Of a DNA stretch of 54,859 bases, positions 1 to 8,726 are shown one piece after another (position 1 is the stretch's first letter; each line of letters begins with the position of its first letter). A program made the translations under genes and the position numbers. The stretch comes from an uncultured Mediterraneibacter sp. GTDB taxonomy: Bacteria > Bacillota > Clostridia > Lachnospirales > Lachnospiraceae. A model generated the notes under the pieces. The model did no database searches. It was not told the origin of the DNA and saw nothing but the letters and a program-made list of their open reading frames with translations. The stretch spans positions 1 to 54,859 of the forward strand of contig CALWKB010000022.1 in assembly GCA_944381125.1 (NCBI GenBank), written 5' to 3'.

Positions 1-2
1 AT

Positions 3-1400
3 ATTATCCGCACAACAGGCACAGCGGATGAAGAAGGAAATCTGAAAGTGCAGATCGGACATGCGGACAATGCGGTATGGGGTCCGGTAGTCAGCTATAT
101 CGACATTATGGCGGCAGGCGATATGACAGAACTGCAGAGCGCTGTTGATCAGATTGAAGCGGCGGGATACTCTGAAGAAGAATATTCTCCGGCATCCTGG
201 GAGCGGTTTGAAGCGGCTCTGACCCAGGCAAAGGATATACTGAAACAGGATGCGGTCTCACAGACAGAAATTGACCGGGCGTTTGAGGAACTCCAGGCGG
301 CAGAGACCGGGCTGGCGTCCATTGAAGCCTATGAAGCGCTGGAAGCGCTGACAGAAGAATACGCGGACGTGCAGCAGGGACTGACTCCGGACGCGGACTG
401 GAACAGCTTCCTGAACGCGCTGGAAAACGCACAGTTCGCGCTGAACAACGACCGTTTTGGAACGGAAGACCTTACCGCTCTTGCGGAAAGGCTGCAGAAC
501 GCCGCGGACGGACTTCTCTATGTAGAGTCCATTGAAGTTGTTCAGCTTCCGGCAGTGACAGAATACTATGTGGGCGATGCTTTTGATCCTTCCGGTCTGG
601 TTGTTGAAGCCGTTGATAATAAGGGCGGCCGGTATACGCTGACGGAAGACGACTATGTTCTCAGCGGTTATGAGCTGGATCAGGCGGGAACTGTGACTAT
701 CACAGTTACATATGACGGAAAAGAAATAAAATTTGACGTGACTGTGAAAGAGAAACAGGAGCCTGAACCTGAGATAACGCTGAAGAGTCTTGAAATTACG
801 AAAACAGGAAAGACAGAATATAAGACAGGAGAAGAATTCAGCGCCGAGGGAATGGAAGTTACCGTATACTATACAGACGGTTCATCCAAAGTGATCGATG
901 AGTACGAGGTGAGCGGATTTGACTCTGAGACGGCTGGACAGAAAACAGTTACAATCAGTTACACGGAGGACGGCATCACAGTTTCCGCTGTTCTGGAAGT
1001 TACTGTAACAGAAGAATCAGGTGATCCGAGCGATCCGAGTGAACCGGGCGACCCGAGTGACCCGAGTGATCCAAGCGACCCGAGTGACCCGAGCGACCCG
1101 AGTGAACCGAGTGAACCGAGTGATCCAAGCGACCCGAGTGAACCGAGTGAACCGAGTGAACCGGGCGACCCAAGTGAACCGGGCGGTCAGAAAGATCCGG
1201 ATGATCCGGCAGCGCCGGGCGGATCTGACGACTCAAAAGATCCGTCCGCAGGATCCGGCGGGGATGAAGAAAATGCCGGAAACGGGGACGCGGTTCAGAC
1301 AGGAGATACTTTAAATCTGATGCCTTATCTTGCGGCAGTGGTTCTGGCAGGTACGGCAGCCGGTGCTGCGATAACTGTACGGAGACGGAAAAAAGATTAA
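3..1400 (+). CDS. Surface protein with FIVAR, two Ig-like domains and sortase-type anchor (5' truncated)
   Basis: The frame is open from the first bases of the window, so this is only the C-terminal part (about 465 residues) of a larger exported protein. GTG at 48 is in frame but is not a convincing start. Visible order: end of an upstream domain, a FIVAR-like helical repeat (about residues 45-110), a second helical repeat, two bacterial Ig-like (Big_3-type) beta domains starting near SIEVVQLPAVTEYYVGDAFD and LEITKTGKTEYKTGEEF, a DPS/EPS low-complexity stalk, then an anchor made of VQTGD, a hydrophobic stretch and the basic tail RRRKKD. The anchor is a relaxed clostridial version of LPXTG, because no proline precedes TG. 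FIVAR plus Big_3 tails are common on wall-anchored glycoside hydrolases, so the missing N-terminus may be catalytic; this is inference. A strong terminator follows. Confidence 0.85.
   Translation: MIRTTGTADEEGNLKVQIGHADNAVWGPVVSYIDIMAAGDMTELQSAVDQIEAAGYSEEEYSPASWERFEAALTQAKDILKQDAVSQTEIDRAFEELQAAETGLASIEAYEALEALTEEYADVQQGLTPDADWNSFLNALENAQFALNNDRFGTEDLTALAERLQNAADGLLYVESIEVVQLPAVTEYYVGDAFDPSGLVVEAVDNKGGRYTLTEDDYVLSGYELDQAGTVTITVTYDGKEIKFDVTVKEKQEPEPEITLKSLEITKTGKTEYKTGEEFSAEGMEVTVYYTDGSSKVIDEYEVSGFDSETAGQKTVTISYTEDGITVSAVLEVTVTEESGDPSDPSEPGDPSDPSDPSDPSDPSDPSEPSEPSDPSDPSEPSEPSEPGDPSEPGGQKDPDDPAAPGGSDDSKDPSAGSGGDEENAGNGDAVQTGDTLNLMPYLAAVVLAGTAAGAAITVRRRKKD
1021..1190 (+). repeat. 9-bp degenerate tandem repeat encoding DPS/EPS stalk
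   Basis: Roughly 18 units of the form GAYCCRAGY / GAACCGRGY, encoding Asp-Pro-Ser, Glu-Pro-Ser and Gly-Asp-Pro triplets between the last Ig-like domain and the wall anchor. Units are near-identical at DNA level, so copy number is likely to vary by slippage and change the stalk length. It also creates spurious long open frames on both strands. Confidence 0.9.
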
Positions 1401-1413
1401 TTACATACTGCGA

Positions 1414-1467
1414 AGGAGCTGCTGCTTCATAGAGAAAATCACTCTGTGGAGCAGGGGCTCCTTTTTT
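1414..1467 (+). terminator. Terminator after surface protein gene
   Basis: Imperfect stem: AGGAGCTGCTGCT pairs with AGCAGGGGCTCCT with two mismatches, extended by CATAGAG/CTCTGTG, and followed by TTTTTT. It lies 14 bases after the stop codon. Confidence 0.75.
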
Positions 1468-1484
1468 ATGGCGAAAAAGAGAAA

Positions 1485-1538
1485 GAGGATACCGAAAAAT
1501 CATCAAATGAGGTGATGAAGCGGTATCCTCTTATTTTT
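1485..1538. terminator. Bidirectional terminator between convergent genes
   Basis: Perfect 10-bp stem GAGGATACCG/CGGTATCCTC with an inner CATCA/TGATG stem. It is followed by TTATTTTTTT on the + strand and by a T-rich stretch on the - strand, so it can serve both the surface protein and the convergent gene at 1550-1981. Confidence 0.8.
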
Positions 1539-1549
1539 TTAGCTTCTTT

Positions 1550-1981
1550 TTACAGAAATGCCTGCAGTTCTTTCATCAGATCCTGCTCAGCCTTTATGAT
1601 TTTCCGGGCCAGCGCCTGAGCGCTGCCGTCTGCCTGATTCAGTGTATTCATCCGTTCCCCCAGAGTCTTGATTCCCATATTGCAGCCGTCCATGAGCAGT
1701 TTTGCAATCCGGGTATTGTCGTCGTTGAATGTAAGCTTCATTTCTGTAGTAAACCAGGCGAAGGCGCTGGAGAGAACGGCGGGATCCTTTGCGTCGTTTC
1801 CTGCATTCTGAAGGATTTTTACTGTTTCGGCTTCCAGGCCTTTGTGGCGGGAAATATAGTTTTCCACAAGTTTTTTCAGATTGCTGTCTCTGATATAATC
1901 TTCAACCTGGTTCAGGCTGTTTACGGCCATCTTACATCCGATGCTGCATTCTTCAAGCAGTTTTCTTGTCTGTTCATCCAT
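1550..1981 (-). CDS. Small all-helical protein of unknown function
   Basis: 143 residues with no signal peptide or membrane segment. The sequence is predicted helical throughout (repeated patterns such as MAVNSLNQVEDYI and MGIKTLGERMNTLNQ), which would suit a four-helix ferritin-like bundle, but I see no metal-binding ExxH motif. The start is well set: AAGGAGG lies a few bases upstream on the minus strand. It stands alone, divergent from the MATE gene and convergent with the surface protein. I do not recognise a named family, although short proteins of this kind are common in Lachnospiraceae. Confidence 0.75.
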   Translation of the reverse strand: MDEQTRKLLEECSIGCKMAVNSLNQVEDYIRDSNLKKLVENYISRHKGLEAETVKILQNAGNDAKDPAVLSSAFAWFTTEMKLTFNDDNTRIAKLLMDGCNMGIKTLGERMNTLNQADGSAQALARKIIKAEQDLMKELQAFL

Positions 1982-2089
1982 TTCGGGACCTCCTTACGGT
2001 TTTTCTGTTTTCAGTATCCCCGTTTTTGGCAAAATAAAAACAAAAATATCCGGATAAGTGATTTTCCGGGGTACGGATTTCTCTGCCGG

Positions 2090-2098
2090 TGGTATAAT
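2090..2098 (+). promoter_or_regulatory. Extended -10 promoter for MATE gene
   Basis: TGGTATAAT is a perfect extended -10 (TGnTATAAT), 26 bases before the MATE start. There is no good -35, as is usual for this class. Confidence 0.6.
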
Positions 2099-2123
2099 AT
2101 TCGGTTGAAAGGAATGATTGAAA

Positions 2124-3500
2124 ATGACGACGGATATGACAAAAGGACGGATTGTCCCTCAGCTGACCGGGTTTACGATACCTCTTGTACTGGGCAATCT
2201 GTTTCAGCTTACATATAACGCTGCGGATTCTGTGATTGTCGGAAAATTTGTCGGAGACGACGCGCTGGCGGCCGTGGGGACGGCGGGGCCGGTTATGAAT
2301 ATGGTGATCCTGTTTATCAGCGGAATGTGCATGGGAGCAGGCATACTTATGAGCACTCAGTACGGGGCAAAGAAATATGAACATCTGGAGAGGCAGATCA
2401 GCACGACTCTGCTGGGCGGGCTTGTATTTTCCGCAGCCGTCGCCCTGCTTCTGATCCTGTCCGCGCGTCCGCTCCTTCATCTTCTGCAGGTGCCGCCGGA
2501 TATTATGGATTCTGCGGGAGCTTATCTGCGGATCGTGTTTATGGGGCTGGTTTTTACATTTGTTTACAACTTTTTTTCCAATACACTGCGTGCGCTCGGC
2601 GACAGCAGGGTGCCGCTGTATTTCCTGATTATCAGCGCTTTTCTCAATATTGTGCTGGATCTTTTCTTTGTAGTTGCGCTGAATCTGGGGGTGCCGGGAA
2701 GCGCGGCGGCGACTGTTTTAAGCGAAGGGCTCTGCTGTCTGTGCTGCGTGGTTTATATTAAAAAAAGGGTTCCGCTTCTCTGTCTGGGAAAGAAATGGCG
2801 GGTTTTTGATTTCTCGCTGCTGTGGAGGACATTTACGTATGGAATTACAAGCGCCCTGCAGCAGATGTGCATTCAGCTTGGAAAAATCTGCGTACAGACA
2901 ATTGTAAATGTGCAGGGAGTGGAATTTATCGCAGCTTTTACCGCGATTAACCGGGTGGATGATTTTGCCCTGACTCCTCAGAGCAATATTTCTCATGCGG
3001 CTACAACATTTATGGCGCAGAACAGAGGAGCAGGCAATGTCCGCCGGATGAAAAAGGGATTTTTAAGCTCCCTTATCCTTCAGGCCGTGTACACGACAGC
3101 CGTTGCGGTGTTTGTGTTCTCTTTTTCGCGTCAGATCATGAGGCTTTTTGTCAGCGACGGATCCGGGGAAGTAATCAGCCTGGGCGCGTCCTATCTGCAG
3201 CTGATTGCGTTTATGTATTTTATGCCTTCGGCCACAAATGTCATGCAGGGTTTTTTCCGCGGCCTGGGCGACCTGAAAGTGACGCTGATCAGCACGGTGC
3301 TGAATATGGCGGTGCGTTTCCTGTCCGCATGGATTATGATACATATTATGGGCGGCGGGTTTGAATGTCTTGCCTGGTCCAATTTCGCGGGATGGGTCGC
3401 CATGCTGCTGTTCCAGGCGCCTGTGATGACTGTAAAGTGGAAAAAAGAGCTGACGGATAAAATATATGATGGAAAAAACGAAAAGAGCCTGATAAAATAG
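2124..3500 (+). CDS. MATE family multidrug/Na+ antiporter
   Basis: A 458-residue inner-membrane exporter of the MATE superfamily (NorM/DinF-like MatE repeats), which uses a cation gradient to expel organic cations or metabolites. About 12 transmembrane helices are visible in two homologous halves. The first half begins with the typical LGNLFQLTYNAADSVIVGKF, the second near residue 235. ATG 2124 is preferred over the upstream TTG 2118 because AAAGGA lies ten bases upstream of it. The gene is followed after 32 bases by a response regulator and may be part of that transcript. The substrate cannot be told from sequence. Confidence 0.93.
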   Translation: MTTDMTKGRIVPQLTGFTIPLVLGNLFQLTYNAADSVIVGKFVGDDALAAVGTAGPVMNMVILFISGMCMGAGILMSTQYGAKKYEHLERQISTTLLGGLVFSAAVALLLILSARPLLHLLQVPPDIMDSAGAYLRIVFMGLVFTFVYNFFSNTLRALGDSRVPLYFLIISAFLNIVLDLFFVVALNLGVPGSAAATVLSEGLCCLCCVVYIKKRVPLLCLGKKWRVFDFSLLWRTFTYGITSALQQMCIQLGKICVQTIVNVQGVEFIAAFTAINRVDDFALTPQSNISHAATTFMAQNRGAGNVRRMKKGFLSSLILQAVYTTAVAVFVFSFSRQIMRLFVSDGSGEVISLGASYLQLIAFMYFMPSATNVMQGFFRGLGDLKVTLISTVLNMAVRFLSAWIMIHIMGGGFECLAWSNFAGWVAMLLFQAPVMTVKWKKELTDKIYDGKNEKSLIK

Positions 3501-3532
3501 AAAAAAATTTACCCGGCATAAGGAGGCGGAAA

Positions 3533-4216
3533 ATGCGTTTACTTTTAGCGGAAGACGATCCGAAATTACTGAAATCACTGATCCATATATTAGAGGCGAA
3601 CCGTTTTATGGCCGACGGGGTAAGCAATGGGGAAGACGCGCTTGCATATGCGCTTTCCCGTGAATATGACGGAATTATTCTGGATATTATGATGCCCGGC
3701 GCGGACGGGATAGAGGTTTTAAAGAGGCTGAGAAAGGAAGGGGTGCAGACGCCGGCGCTGTTCCTGACTGCACGGTCAGAGATTTCACAGAGAGTAGAGG
3801 GGCTGGACGCCGGGGCGGACGACTATCTTTCCAAGCCGTTTTCAACGGCGGAGCTGCTGGCGCGCATCCGGGCAATGCTGCGGAGAAAGTGCAGCTATCT
3901 GCCCGACCTGCTTTCATACAACGGGCTGACATTAAACCGTTCGACGTATGAATTAGAATATAAGGGGGATACACAGCCTTTGAGGGGGAAGGAGTTTCAG
4001 CTTTTTGAGATGCTTATGCAGCAGCCCCACCAGATTATTTCGACAGAGCAGTTTATTACACATATATGGGGATGGGAGACAAATGTAGACACGAGCGTAG
4101 TGTGGGTGCATATTTCAAACCTGAGAAAGAAGCTCGAAAACCTTCACGCCCCGGTCAGGATCCGTTTTATCCGGAACGCGGGATATATTCTGGAGGAAAA
4201 CGGAAATGATTTATAG
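3533..4216 (+). CDS. OmpR-family response regulator
   Basis: 227 residues. The receiver domain (1-115) has the acidic pocket ED(7-9), the phospho-acceptor D51 in the LDIMMPGADG segment, T/S near 79 and K101 (SKPF). A winged-helix Trans_reg_C DNA-binding domain (130-225) ends with the typical RKKLE and RNAGYIL segments. RBS AGGAGG at 3522. The stop overlaps the start of the kinase gene by 11 bases, so the pair is translationally coupled. The MacAB-like exporter operon starts about 200 bases past the kinase and is the most likely target, by analogy with BceRS/CssRS-type arrangements in Firmicutes. Confidence 0.95.
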   Translation: MRLLLAEDDPKLLKSLIHILEANRFMADGVSNGEDALAYALSREYDGIILDIMMPGADGIEVLKRLRKEGVQTPALFLTARSEISQRVEGLDAGADDYLSKPFSTAELLARIRAMLRRKCSYLPDLLSYNGLTLNRSTYELEYKGDTQPLRGKEFQLFEMLMQQPHQIISTEQFITHIWGWETNVDTSVVWVHISNLRKKLENLHAPVRIRFIRNAGYILEENGNDL

Positions 4217-5435
4217 TCTGCAAAAAAGATTTATTAAAATTACGGCATTTTCCATAGGAATCGTATTTGCCGTGATTTTCACAGTAATTGCGCTGCTCTC
4301 TTTCTTTCAGCTGAACAGAGGAATGGATATGCTGACAGATATACTTTCCGAGAATGGAGGCAGTTTTCCCGAGCCTGACCAGGACGTGAAGCCGGAAAAT
4401 CCGCCGCGGGCTCCCGGAGAACTGGGGCCGGAGACTATGTTCAGCATTCGGTTTTTTGCCGTCTGGACAGATGATGACGGGAAAGTCATACGTGAAAATA
4501 CCGAACAGATATCTTCTGTTTCGGAAACAGAAATACAGGAGTACGCGGAAAAAGCGGCGCGGGCCGGGAAAGAGCGGGGATGGACGGAAGGTTACCGCTA
4601 TAAAAAGACGGATACGGAATATGGGAAACTGATTATTTTTGTAAACGGCGAGACAAATACAGGCATGACACGTCAGATTCTCTATACTGTCTTCCTTGTG
4701 CTGACCGCAAGCTTTCTCTGTATTCTTCTGCTTATTATTCTCATATCCAAGCGGGCGGTAAGGCCTGTGGCGGAGGCCTTTGAAAAGCAGAAGCAGTTTG
4801 TTACGGACGCAAATCATGAACTGAAGACGCCGCTGACTCTGATTCTGTCAAATCTGGATATTATTGAAGCGGAAACCGGGAAAAATGAATGGCTGGACGA
4901 TATCCGAAGCGAAGGAGAACGGATGGGGGAACTGATCGGTCAGCTTGTCATGCTGTCCAGGATGGACGAGGATACTTCTGATATTATTTCTGAAGTATTT
5001 GATCTGAGCGCAATGGCGACGGATGTTGTTTCCGAGTTTGAGAACCTGTCTGCGGAAAAAGGGAAAAACCTGTCTGCGGACATAACCGACGGGATCTTTT
5101 ATCAGGGCGACGAGGGGATGATTCGCAGACTGCTGTCAGTGCTTCTGGATAATGCGGTAAAATACTGTGATCCGAAGGGCAGTATATGTGTGAGAGTGTA
5201 TTATAAGAGCCGTAATCCTGTCATATCAGTGGAAAATACATATGCGGATGTGGACAGTATACCGCTGAACCGTCTTTTTGACAGATTTTACCGGGCGGAT
5301 AAGGCGAGAACATACAGCGGGAATTTTGGCGTGGGCCTGTCGATAGCGAAAGGGATAGCGCAGAAACACAAAGGCGATATAACCGCCTACAGAAAAGAAC
5401 CGGGGATTATCGGTTTCAGGGCGGTGTTAAAATAA
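4206..5435 (+). CDS. Sensor histidine kinase, HisKA/HATPase_c
   Basis: 409 residues: first TM helix at about 13-33, an extracytoplasmic sensor loop of about 120 residues rich in Pro/Glu/Asp, second TM at about 155-178, then a DHp domain with phospho-acceptor H204 in DANHELKTPL. The ATPase domain has N box LLDNAVKY, an F box DRFYRADKAR and a G box GVGLSIAK. It is the cognate partner of the upstream regulator because the reading frames overlap. The acidic extracellular loop might sense cationic peptides or metal ions; this is inference. A clean terminator follows at 5449. Confidence 0.95.
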   Translation: MIYSLQKRFIKITAFSIGIVFAVIFTVIALLSFFQLNRGMDMLTDILSENGGSFPEPDQDVKPENPPRAPGELGPETMFSIRFFAVWTDDDGKVIRENTEQISSVSETEIQEYAEKAARAGKERGWTEGYRYKKTDTEYGKLIIFVNGETNTGMTRQILYTVFLVLTASFLCILLLIILISKRAVRPVAEAFEKQKQFVTDANHELKTPLTLILSNLDIIEAETGKNEWLDDIRSEGERMGELIGQLVMLSRMDEDTSDIISEVFDLSAMATDVVSEFENLSAEKGKNLSADITDGIFYQGDEGMIRRLLSVLLDNAVKYCDPKGSICVRVYYKSRNPVISVENTYADVDSIPLNRLFDRFYRADKARTYSGNFGVGLSIAKGIAQKHKGDITAYRKEPGIIGFRAVLK

Positions 5436-5448
5436 ATGATATTGTAAA

Positions 5449-5481
5449 CGGGATGCCGGGATCTTGCCGCATCCCGTTTTT
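5449..5481 (+). terminator. Terminator after histidine kinase
   Basis: Perfect 8-bp stem CGGGATGC/GCATCCCG followed by TTTTT, starting 14 bases after the kinase stop. Confidence 0.85.
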
Positions 5482-5558
5482 CGCACATTCTTCACAGTTT
5501 TCTTTAGCGCCGTTTTAGTGCGGCGGCTTATGATGTGTTACGGCATTATGTAACAGAC

Positions 5559-5592
5559 CGTCCGGCATCCGCCTGCGGGCACATGCCGGACG
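5559..5592. promoter_or_regulatory. Perfect 10-bp inverted repeat in exporter leader
   Basis: CGTCCGGCAT and ATGCCGGACG are separated by 14 bases, 42 bases upstream of the membrane fusion protein start. No T-tract follows, so it is not a terminator. It could be an operator, an mRNA-stabilising stem, or a second weak stop between the two-component genes and the exporter. Confidence 0.45.
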
Positions 5593-5633
5593 AAAATCAA
5601 TGACTAAAAACTGCCAGAAAGGAATCAGAACGT

Positions 5634-6740
5634 ATGAAGACCAGTGCGAAGACGAATCAGAAACCTGTTATAAAGAAGAAAAGGTTCAGACACAAAAAAC
5701 TTATTGCCGCGGGAGTTGTTCTGCTTGCTGCCGCGGGAGCCGGCGCGGTTATCGTGCCGAAGATTCTCGCTTCGAGAGCCGCGGCAACGAGGATTACAAC
5801 GTACAATGTGGAGGAAATTACTTACGGAAATGTTTCCGCAACCGTCAGCGGAAGCGGGACTCTGACGCCGGTTACAAGCAAAACTCTTACGGCGTCCTGC
5901 GAGGGAAAAGTAGAGAGTGTGAATTTTACGGTTGGCGACGAAGTGGCTGAAGATGAAGTGATTGCAGTGATTACAGGAGATAACGGCGACGAAGAGATAA
6001 CCGCTCCGTGCGACGGCATTCTGACGGAACTGCCGATTAAAGCCGGCGATAAAGTGGCCCGCGGCGGTTCTGTGGCCATGGTTATGGGAAAAGACGGATT
6101 TACTATGGGAATCGCGGTAGATGAATTAAACATTTCTTCAATTGCGATGGATCAGGAAGTATCATTTACGATTGACGCCGTGGACGGCGATTACACAGGA
6201 ACCGTCACGGAGATTTCCTATAACGGTTCTTCGGGAAACGGCTCTACAGCGTTTCAGATTACGGCGTCCGTGGATTACATTGAAGGCGTTTATCCGGGTA
6301 TGAGCGCTTCCGCGGAAATTGTTACGGAAGACAGCGGAGACGGCCTGATCGTCCCTGTAGAGGCTGTTGAAACGTCCGGGGATGAAAACTATATCCGTCT
6401 GGCTCCGGACGGAGCTGAATCCGGGGACGTCTATGAGGAAGGCGAAATAAATTCCGGGGATCTTAAAAAAGTAACGGTCGAGACAGGAATGTCAGACGGA
6501 AGCTATATAATGATTGAAAGTGATGAGCTTGAGGAGGGCGATTTGATTGTTATCACGCGGATCACATCTGCAGCCACCGGTTCTGAAGAAGAAAGCGAAA
6601 ACGGAATGGAAGGATTCCCCGGAGGAATGGAAGGACTCCCGGGAGGCGGAGAGAGGGATTTCAGCGACTTTGATTTTGAAAATTTTGATCCGGGCCAGTT
6701 CCCCGGGGGAGGCGGAAGCTTCCCGGGAATGAGCGAATAG
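5634..6740 (+). CDS. Membrane fusion protein of a MacAB-like ABC exporter
   Basis: 368 residues of the HlyD/RND-type periplasmic-adaptor family. A cytoplasmic basic head is followed by a TM signal anchor (about 23-42), a lipoyl/barrel-sandwich half near GKVESVNFTVGDEVAEDEVI, its second half near APCDGILTELPIKAGDKVA, and beta-barrel domains to about residue 310. Unlike Gram-negative MacA there is almost no alpha-hairpin between the two lipoyl halves, as is usual for Gram-positive members. The last 45 residues are an unusual Gly/Pro/Met/Phe-rich tail. RBS AAAGG lies about 10 bases upstream. It forms an operon with the ATPase and permease genes (12 and -4 bases apart). Confidence 0.9.
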   Translation: MKTSAKTNQKPVIKKKRFRHKKLIAAGVVLLAAAGAGAVIVPKILASRAAATRITTYNVEEITYGNVSATVSGSGTLTPVTSKTLTASCEGKVESVNFTVGDEVAEDEVIAVITGDNGDEEITAPCDGILTELPIKAGDKVARGGSVAMVMGKDGFTMGIAVDELNISSIAMDQEVSFTIDAVDGDYTGTVTEISYNGSSGNGSTAFQITASVDYIEGVYPGMSASAEIVTEDSGDGLIVPVEAVETSGDENYIRLAPDGAESGDVYEEGEINSGDLKKVTVETGMSDGSYIMIESDELEEGDLIVITRITSAATGSEEESENGMEGFPGGMEGLPGGGERDFSDFDFENFDPGQFPGGGGSFPGMSE

Positions 6741-6751
6741 GAGGCGTGGGT

Positions 6752-7429
6752 ATGATAAAGCTGAAACATATATACAAATCCTACAGACTCGGCGACATTG
6801 AAGTCCCTGCTCTGCAGGATGTCAGTCTTCATGTGAAGCCTCATGAATTTGTTTCTGTTCTCGGACCGTCCGGAAGCGGAAAATCGACGCTGATGAATAT
6901 TATCGGCTGTCTGGACGTACCCGACAGCGGAGAATATATTCTTGACGGCGAATGTGTTGAAAACTGTACGGAAAATGAATTAAGCGACATACGGGGAAAG
7001 AAGATCGGTTTTATATTTCAGCAGTTTAATCTGCTTCCGGATCTGACGGCCTATGAAAATGTGGAGATGCCGCTTCTGTATCACAGAATTTCCGCGGAAG
7101 AGCGTCATGAGCGGGTTATGAAAACGCTGGAACAGGTCGGACTTTCGGACAGAATTTATCATAAGCCGTCCCAGCTCTCCGGAGGACAGCAGCAGCGCGT
7201 GGCAATCGCGCGGGTTCTTGCAGGCCGGCCGTCGATTATTCTGGCCGACGAGCCGACCGGCAATCTTGACTCTGTTTCAGGAAAGGAGATTATGGATATT
7301 ATAAAGGGCCTGTGGCAGGACGGAAATACGATTGTCCTTATCACTCATGACATCCACGTGGCGGATCAGGCGGAAAGAAAAGTATATGTCCATGACGGGA
7401 AATTAAGCGATAAGGAGACATCGGTATGA
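6752..7429 (+). CDS. ABC exporter ATPase, MacB/LolD type
   Basis: 225 residues. Walker [11 protein letters not shown]-loop in [10 protein letters not shown], signature LSGGQQQR, Walker [13 protein letters not shown] and the switch His in LITHD are all intact. This subfamily (LolD/MacB/YknY) powers mechanotransmission exporters rather than classical transporters. ATG 6752 is preferred to GTG 6746 because AGGAGG ends seven bases upstream of it. The stop overlaps the permease start (ATGA). Partners are the fusion protein before it and the FtsX-fold permease after it; together they resemble B. subtilis YknXYZ. Confidence 0.95.
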   Translation: MIKLKHIYKSYRLGDIEVPALQDVSLHVKPHEFVSVLGPSGSGKSTLMNIIGCLDVPDSGEYILDGECVENCTENELSDIRGKKIGFIFQQFNLLPDLTAYENVEMPLLYHRISAEERHERVMKTLEQVGLSDRIYHKPSQLSGGQQQRVAIARVLAGRPSIILADEPTGNLDSVSGKEIMDIIKGLWQDGNTIVLITHDIHVADQAERKVYVHDGKLSDKETSV

Positions 7430-8586
7430 TACGAAAAATCATGAAATTATCGTTGAAATCAATTTTAAATAATAAAATGCGCTCTTTTCTGACAATGCTC
7501 GGAATTATTATCGGCGTTATGGCGGTTGTCATTCTTGTCTCTATTACTCAGGGAGCGGCCACAGGAATTACAGACAGTATCTCGGATATGGGATCACAGC
7601 TGATTACAGCCACGATTTCTGACAGTGAGGTTTCCGTTTCGGCCGATGAGATCGAAAGTCTTGAAGCGTATCCTTCCATTGACAGCGCCGCGCCGGTGAT
7701 CAGTTCGTCGGAGACGGTGAAAAAGAACAGCAATTCAGGCAGCTATTCCATTGTCGGGATTACGCCGGAATATTTTTCTGTCCGCGATATCGATATACAG
7801 CGAGGAAGAAAGATTGTGGAATCGGATATCGAATGGAATACAAATATCTGTGTGATCGGAACAGATGTGGCGACGGATCTGTTTGGCACATGGGATGCGG
7901 TAAACGGGACGATTATAATCGGCGACAGCATATATAAAGTGGTTGGAGTTCTTGAAGAGCAGGGATCGAGCCTTGCCGGAAGCGATGACAGCAAAATATT
8001 TATACCGTACTCTACCGCAGAGCGCGTTACAGGGCAGTCGGGCGTCAGCAGCGTATATATCAAAGCGGCCGGGGAAAATTCTGTAAATGCCGCGATTAAC
8101 AGCACGGAGGCGTTTCTTCTGCAGGCAACCCGCGATGAGGACAGTTATACAGTCAACAATCAGTCGGAAGTGCTGGATACTATGGGAGATGTAACGAATA
8201 CCATGACCCTGCTTCTTGCCGGTATAGCCGCGATTTCCCTGCTCGTGGGAGGAATCGGCATTATGAATATTATGCTGGTATCCGTTACGGAGAGGACAAG
8301 GGAAATCGGCATCCGCAAGGCCGTGGGCGCCAAAAGAAGGCACATTATGTTCCAGTTTCTGTGTGAAGCCTGTATCCTTTCTGCGCTCGGAGGAGTGATC
8401 GGGCTGCTGCTTTCATTCTGCGCAATAGAGTGCTACAGTTTCGCCGCAGCTACAGCGGCGGGAATAAACTGGATGGTCGGTTTCGCGGCAATCGGATTCT
8501 GCCTGGTGATCGGCGTGGTGTTCGGCAGCTATCCGGCGGCAAAAGCATCCCGCCTGCAGCCGATAGAAGCCCTGCATACTTCTTAG
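7426..8586 (+). CDS. MacB/FtsX-fold ABC permease
   Basis: 386 residues: N-terminal TM helix (about 20-42), an extracytoplasmic MacB_PCD domain (about 45-255), then three C-terminal TM helices with the conserved LVGGIGIMNIMLVSVTERT segment, RKAVGAKR coupling helix and final PAAKASRLQPIEAL. This is the standard architecture of the YknZ/MacB permease without a fused ATPase. Substrates of such exporters are often antimicrobial peptides or toxins; nothing here identifies one. No clear terminator follows before the TetR gene. Confidence 0.94.
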   Translation: MIRKIMKLSLKSILNNKMRSFLTMLGIIIGVMAVVILVSITQGAATGITDSISDMGSQLITATISDSEVSVSADEIESLEAYPSIDSAAPVISSSETVKKNSNSGSYSIVGITPEYFSVRDIDIQRGRKIVESDIEWNTNICVIGTDVATDLFGTWDAVNGTIIIGDSIYKVVGVLEEQGSSLAGSDDSKIFIPYSTAERVTGQSGVSSVYIKAAGENSVNAAINSTEAFLLQATRDEDSYTVNNQSEVLDTMGDVTNTMTLLLAGIAAISLLVGGIGIMNIMLVSVTERTREIGIRKAVGAKRRHIMFQFLCEACILSALGGVIGLLLSFCAIECYSFAAATAAGINWMVGFAAIGFCLVIGVVFGSYPAAKASRLQPIEALHTS

Positions 8587-8658
8587 TTCATTCCTGAGGA
8601 GAAAAAGAGCGGCTTTTCGCCTGTGAAGTTCCGTGGAAAAAGCTTCTTGTATAAAAAA

Positions 8659-8713
8659 TACAAATGTAATAAAATAGCAATAAGTTTTTTGCTTAAAATA
8701 TAGTGTATTTGTA
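8659..8713. promoter_or_regulatory. Possible TetR operator/promoter region
   Basis: Inverted heptamers TACAAAT (8659) and ATTTGTA (8707) enclose an AT-rich stretch with TAAAAT/TATAGT-like boxes, directly before the TetR-family gene. This layout suits autoregulation, but the 41-base gap is wide for one dimer site, so it may be two half-sites or chance. Confidence 0.3.
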
Positions 8714-8726
8714 AAGAGGAGCGCCT

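Noticed and set aside
1021..1190. Tandem repeat taken as a possible CRISPR-like array
   Set aside because: Period is 9 bases with no spacers and it is in frame as Asp/Glu-Pro-Ser within a surface protein.
1000..1506. Open frame on the minus strand across the DPS repeat
   Set aside because: It mirrors the low-complexity repeat, giving His/Ser/Arg-rich nonsense, and has no RBS.
5600..5950. 116-codon open frame overlapping the fusion protein start
   Set aside because: Cys/Arg/Ser-rich shadow of the adaptor gene in another frame; the real frame has an RBS, TM anchor and family motifs.
5634..8586. Macrolide-specific MacAB exporter
   Set aside because: Fold matches, but ATPase and permease are separate genes as in many Gram-positive YknXYZ-type exporters, and nothing shows substrate.
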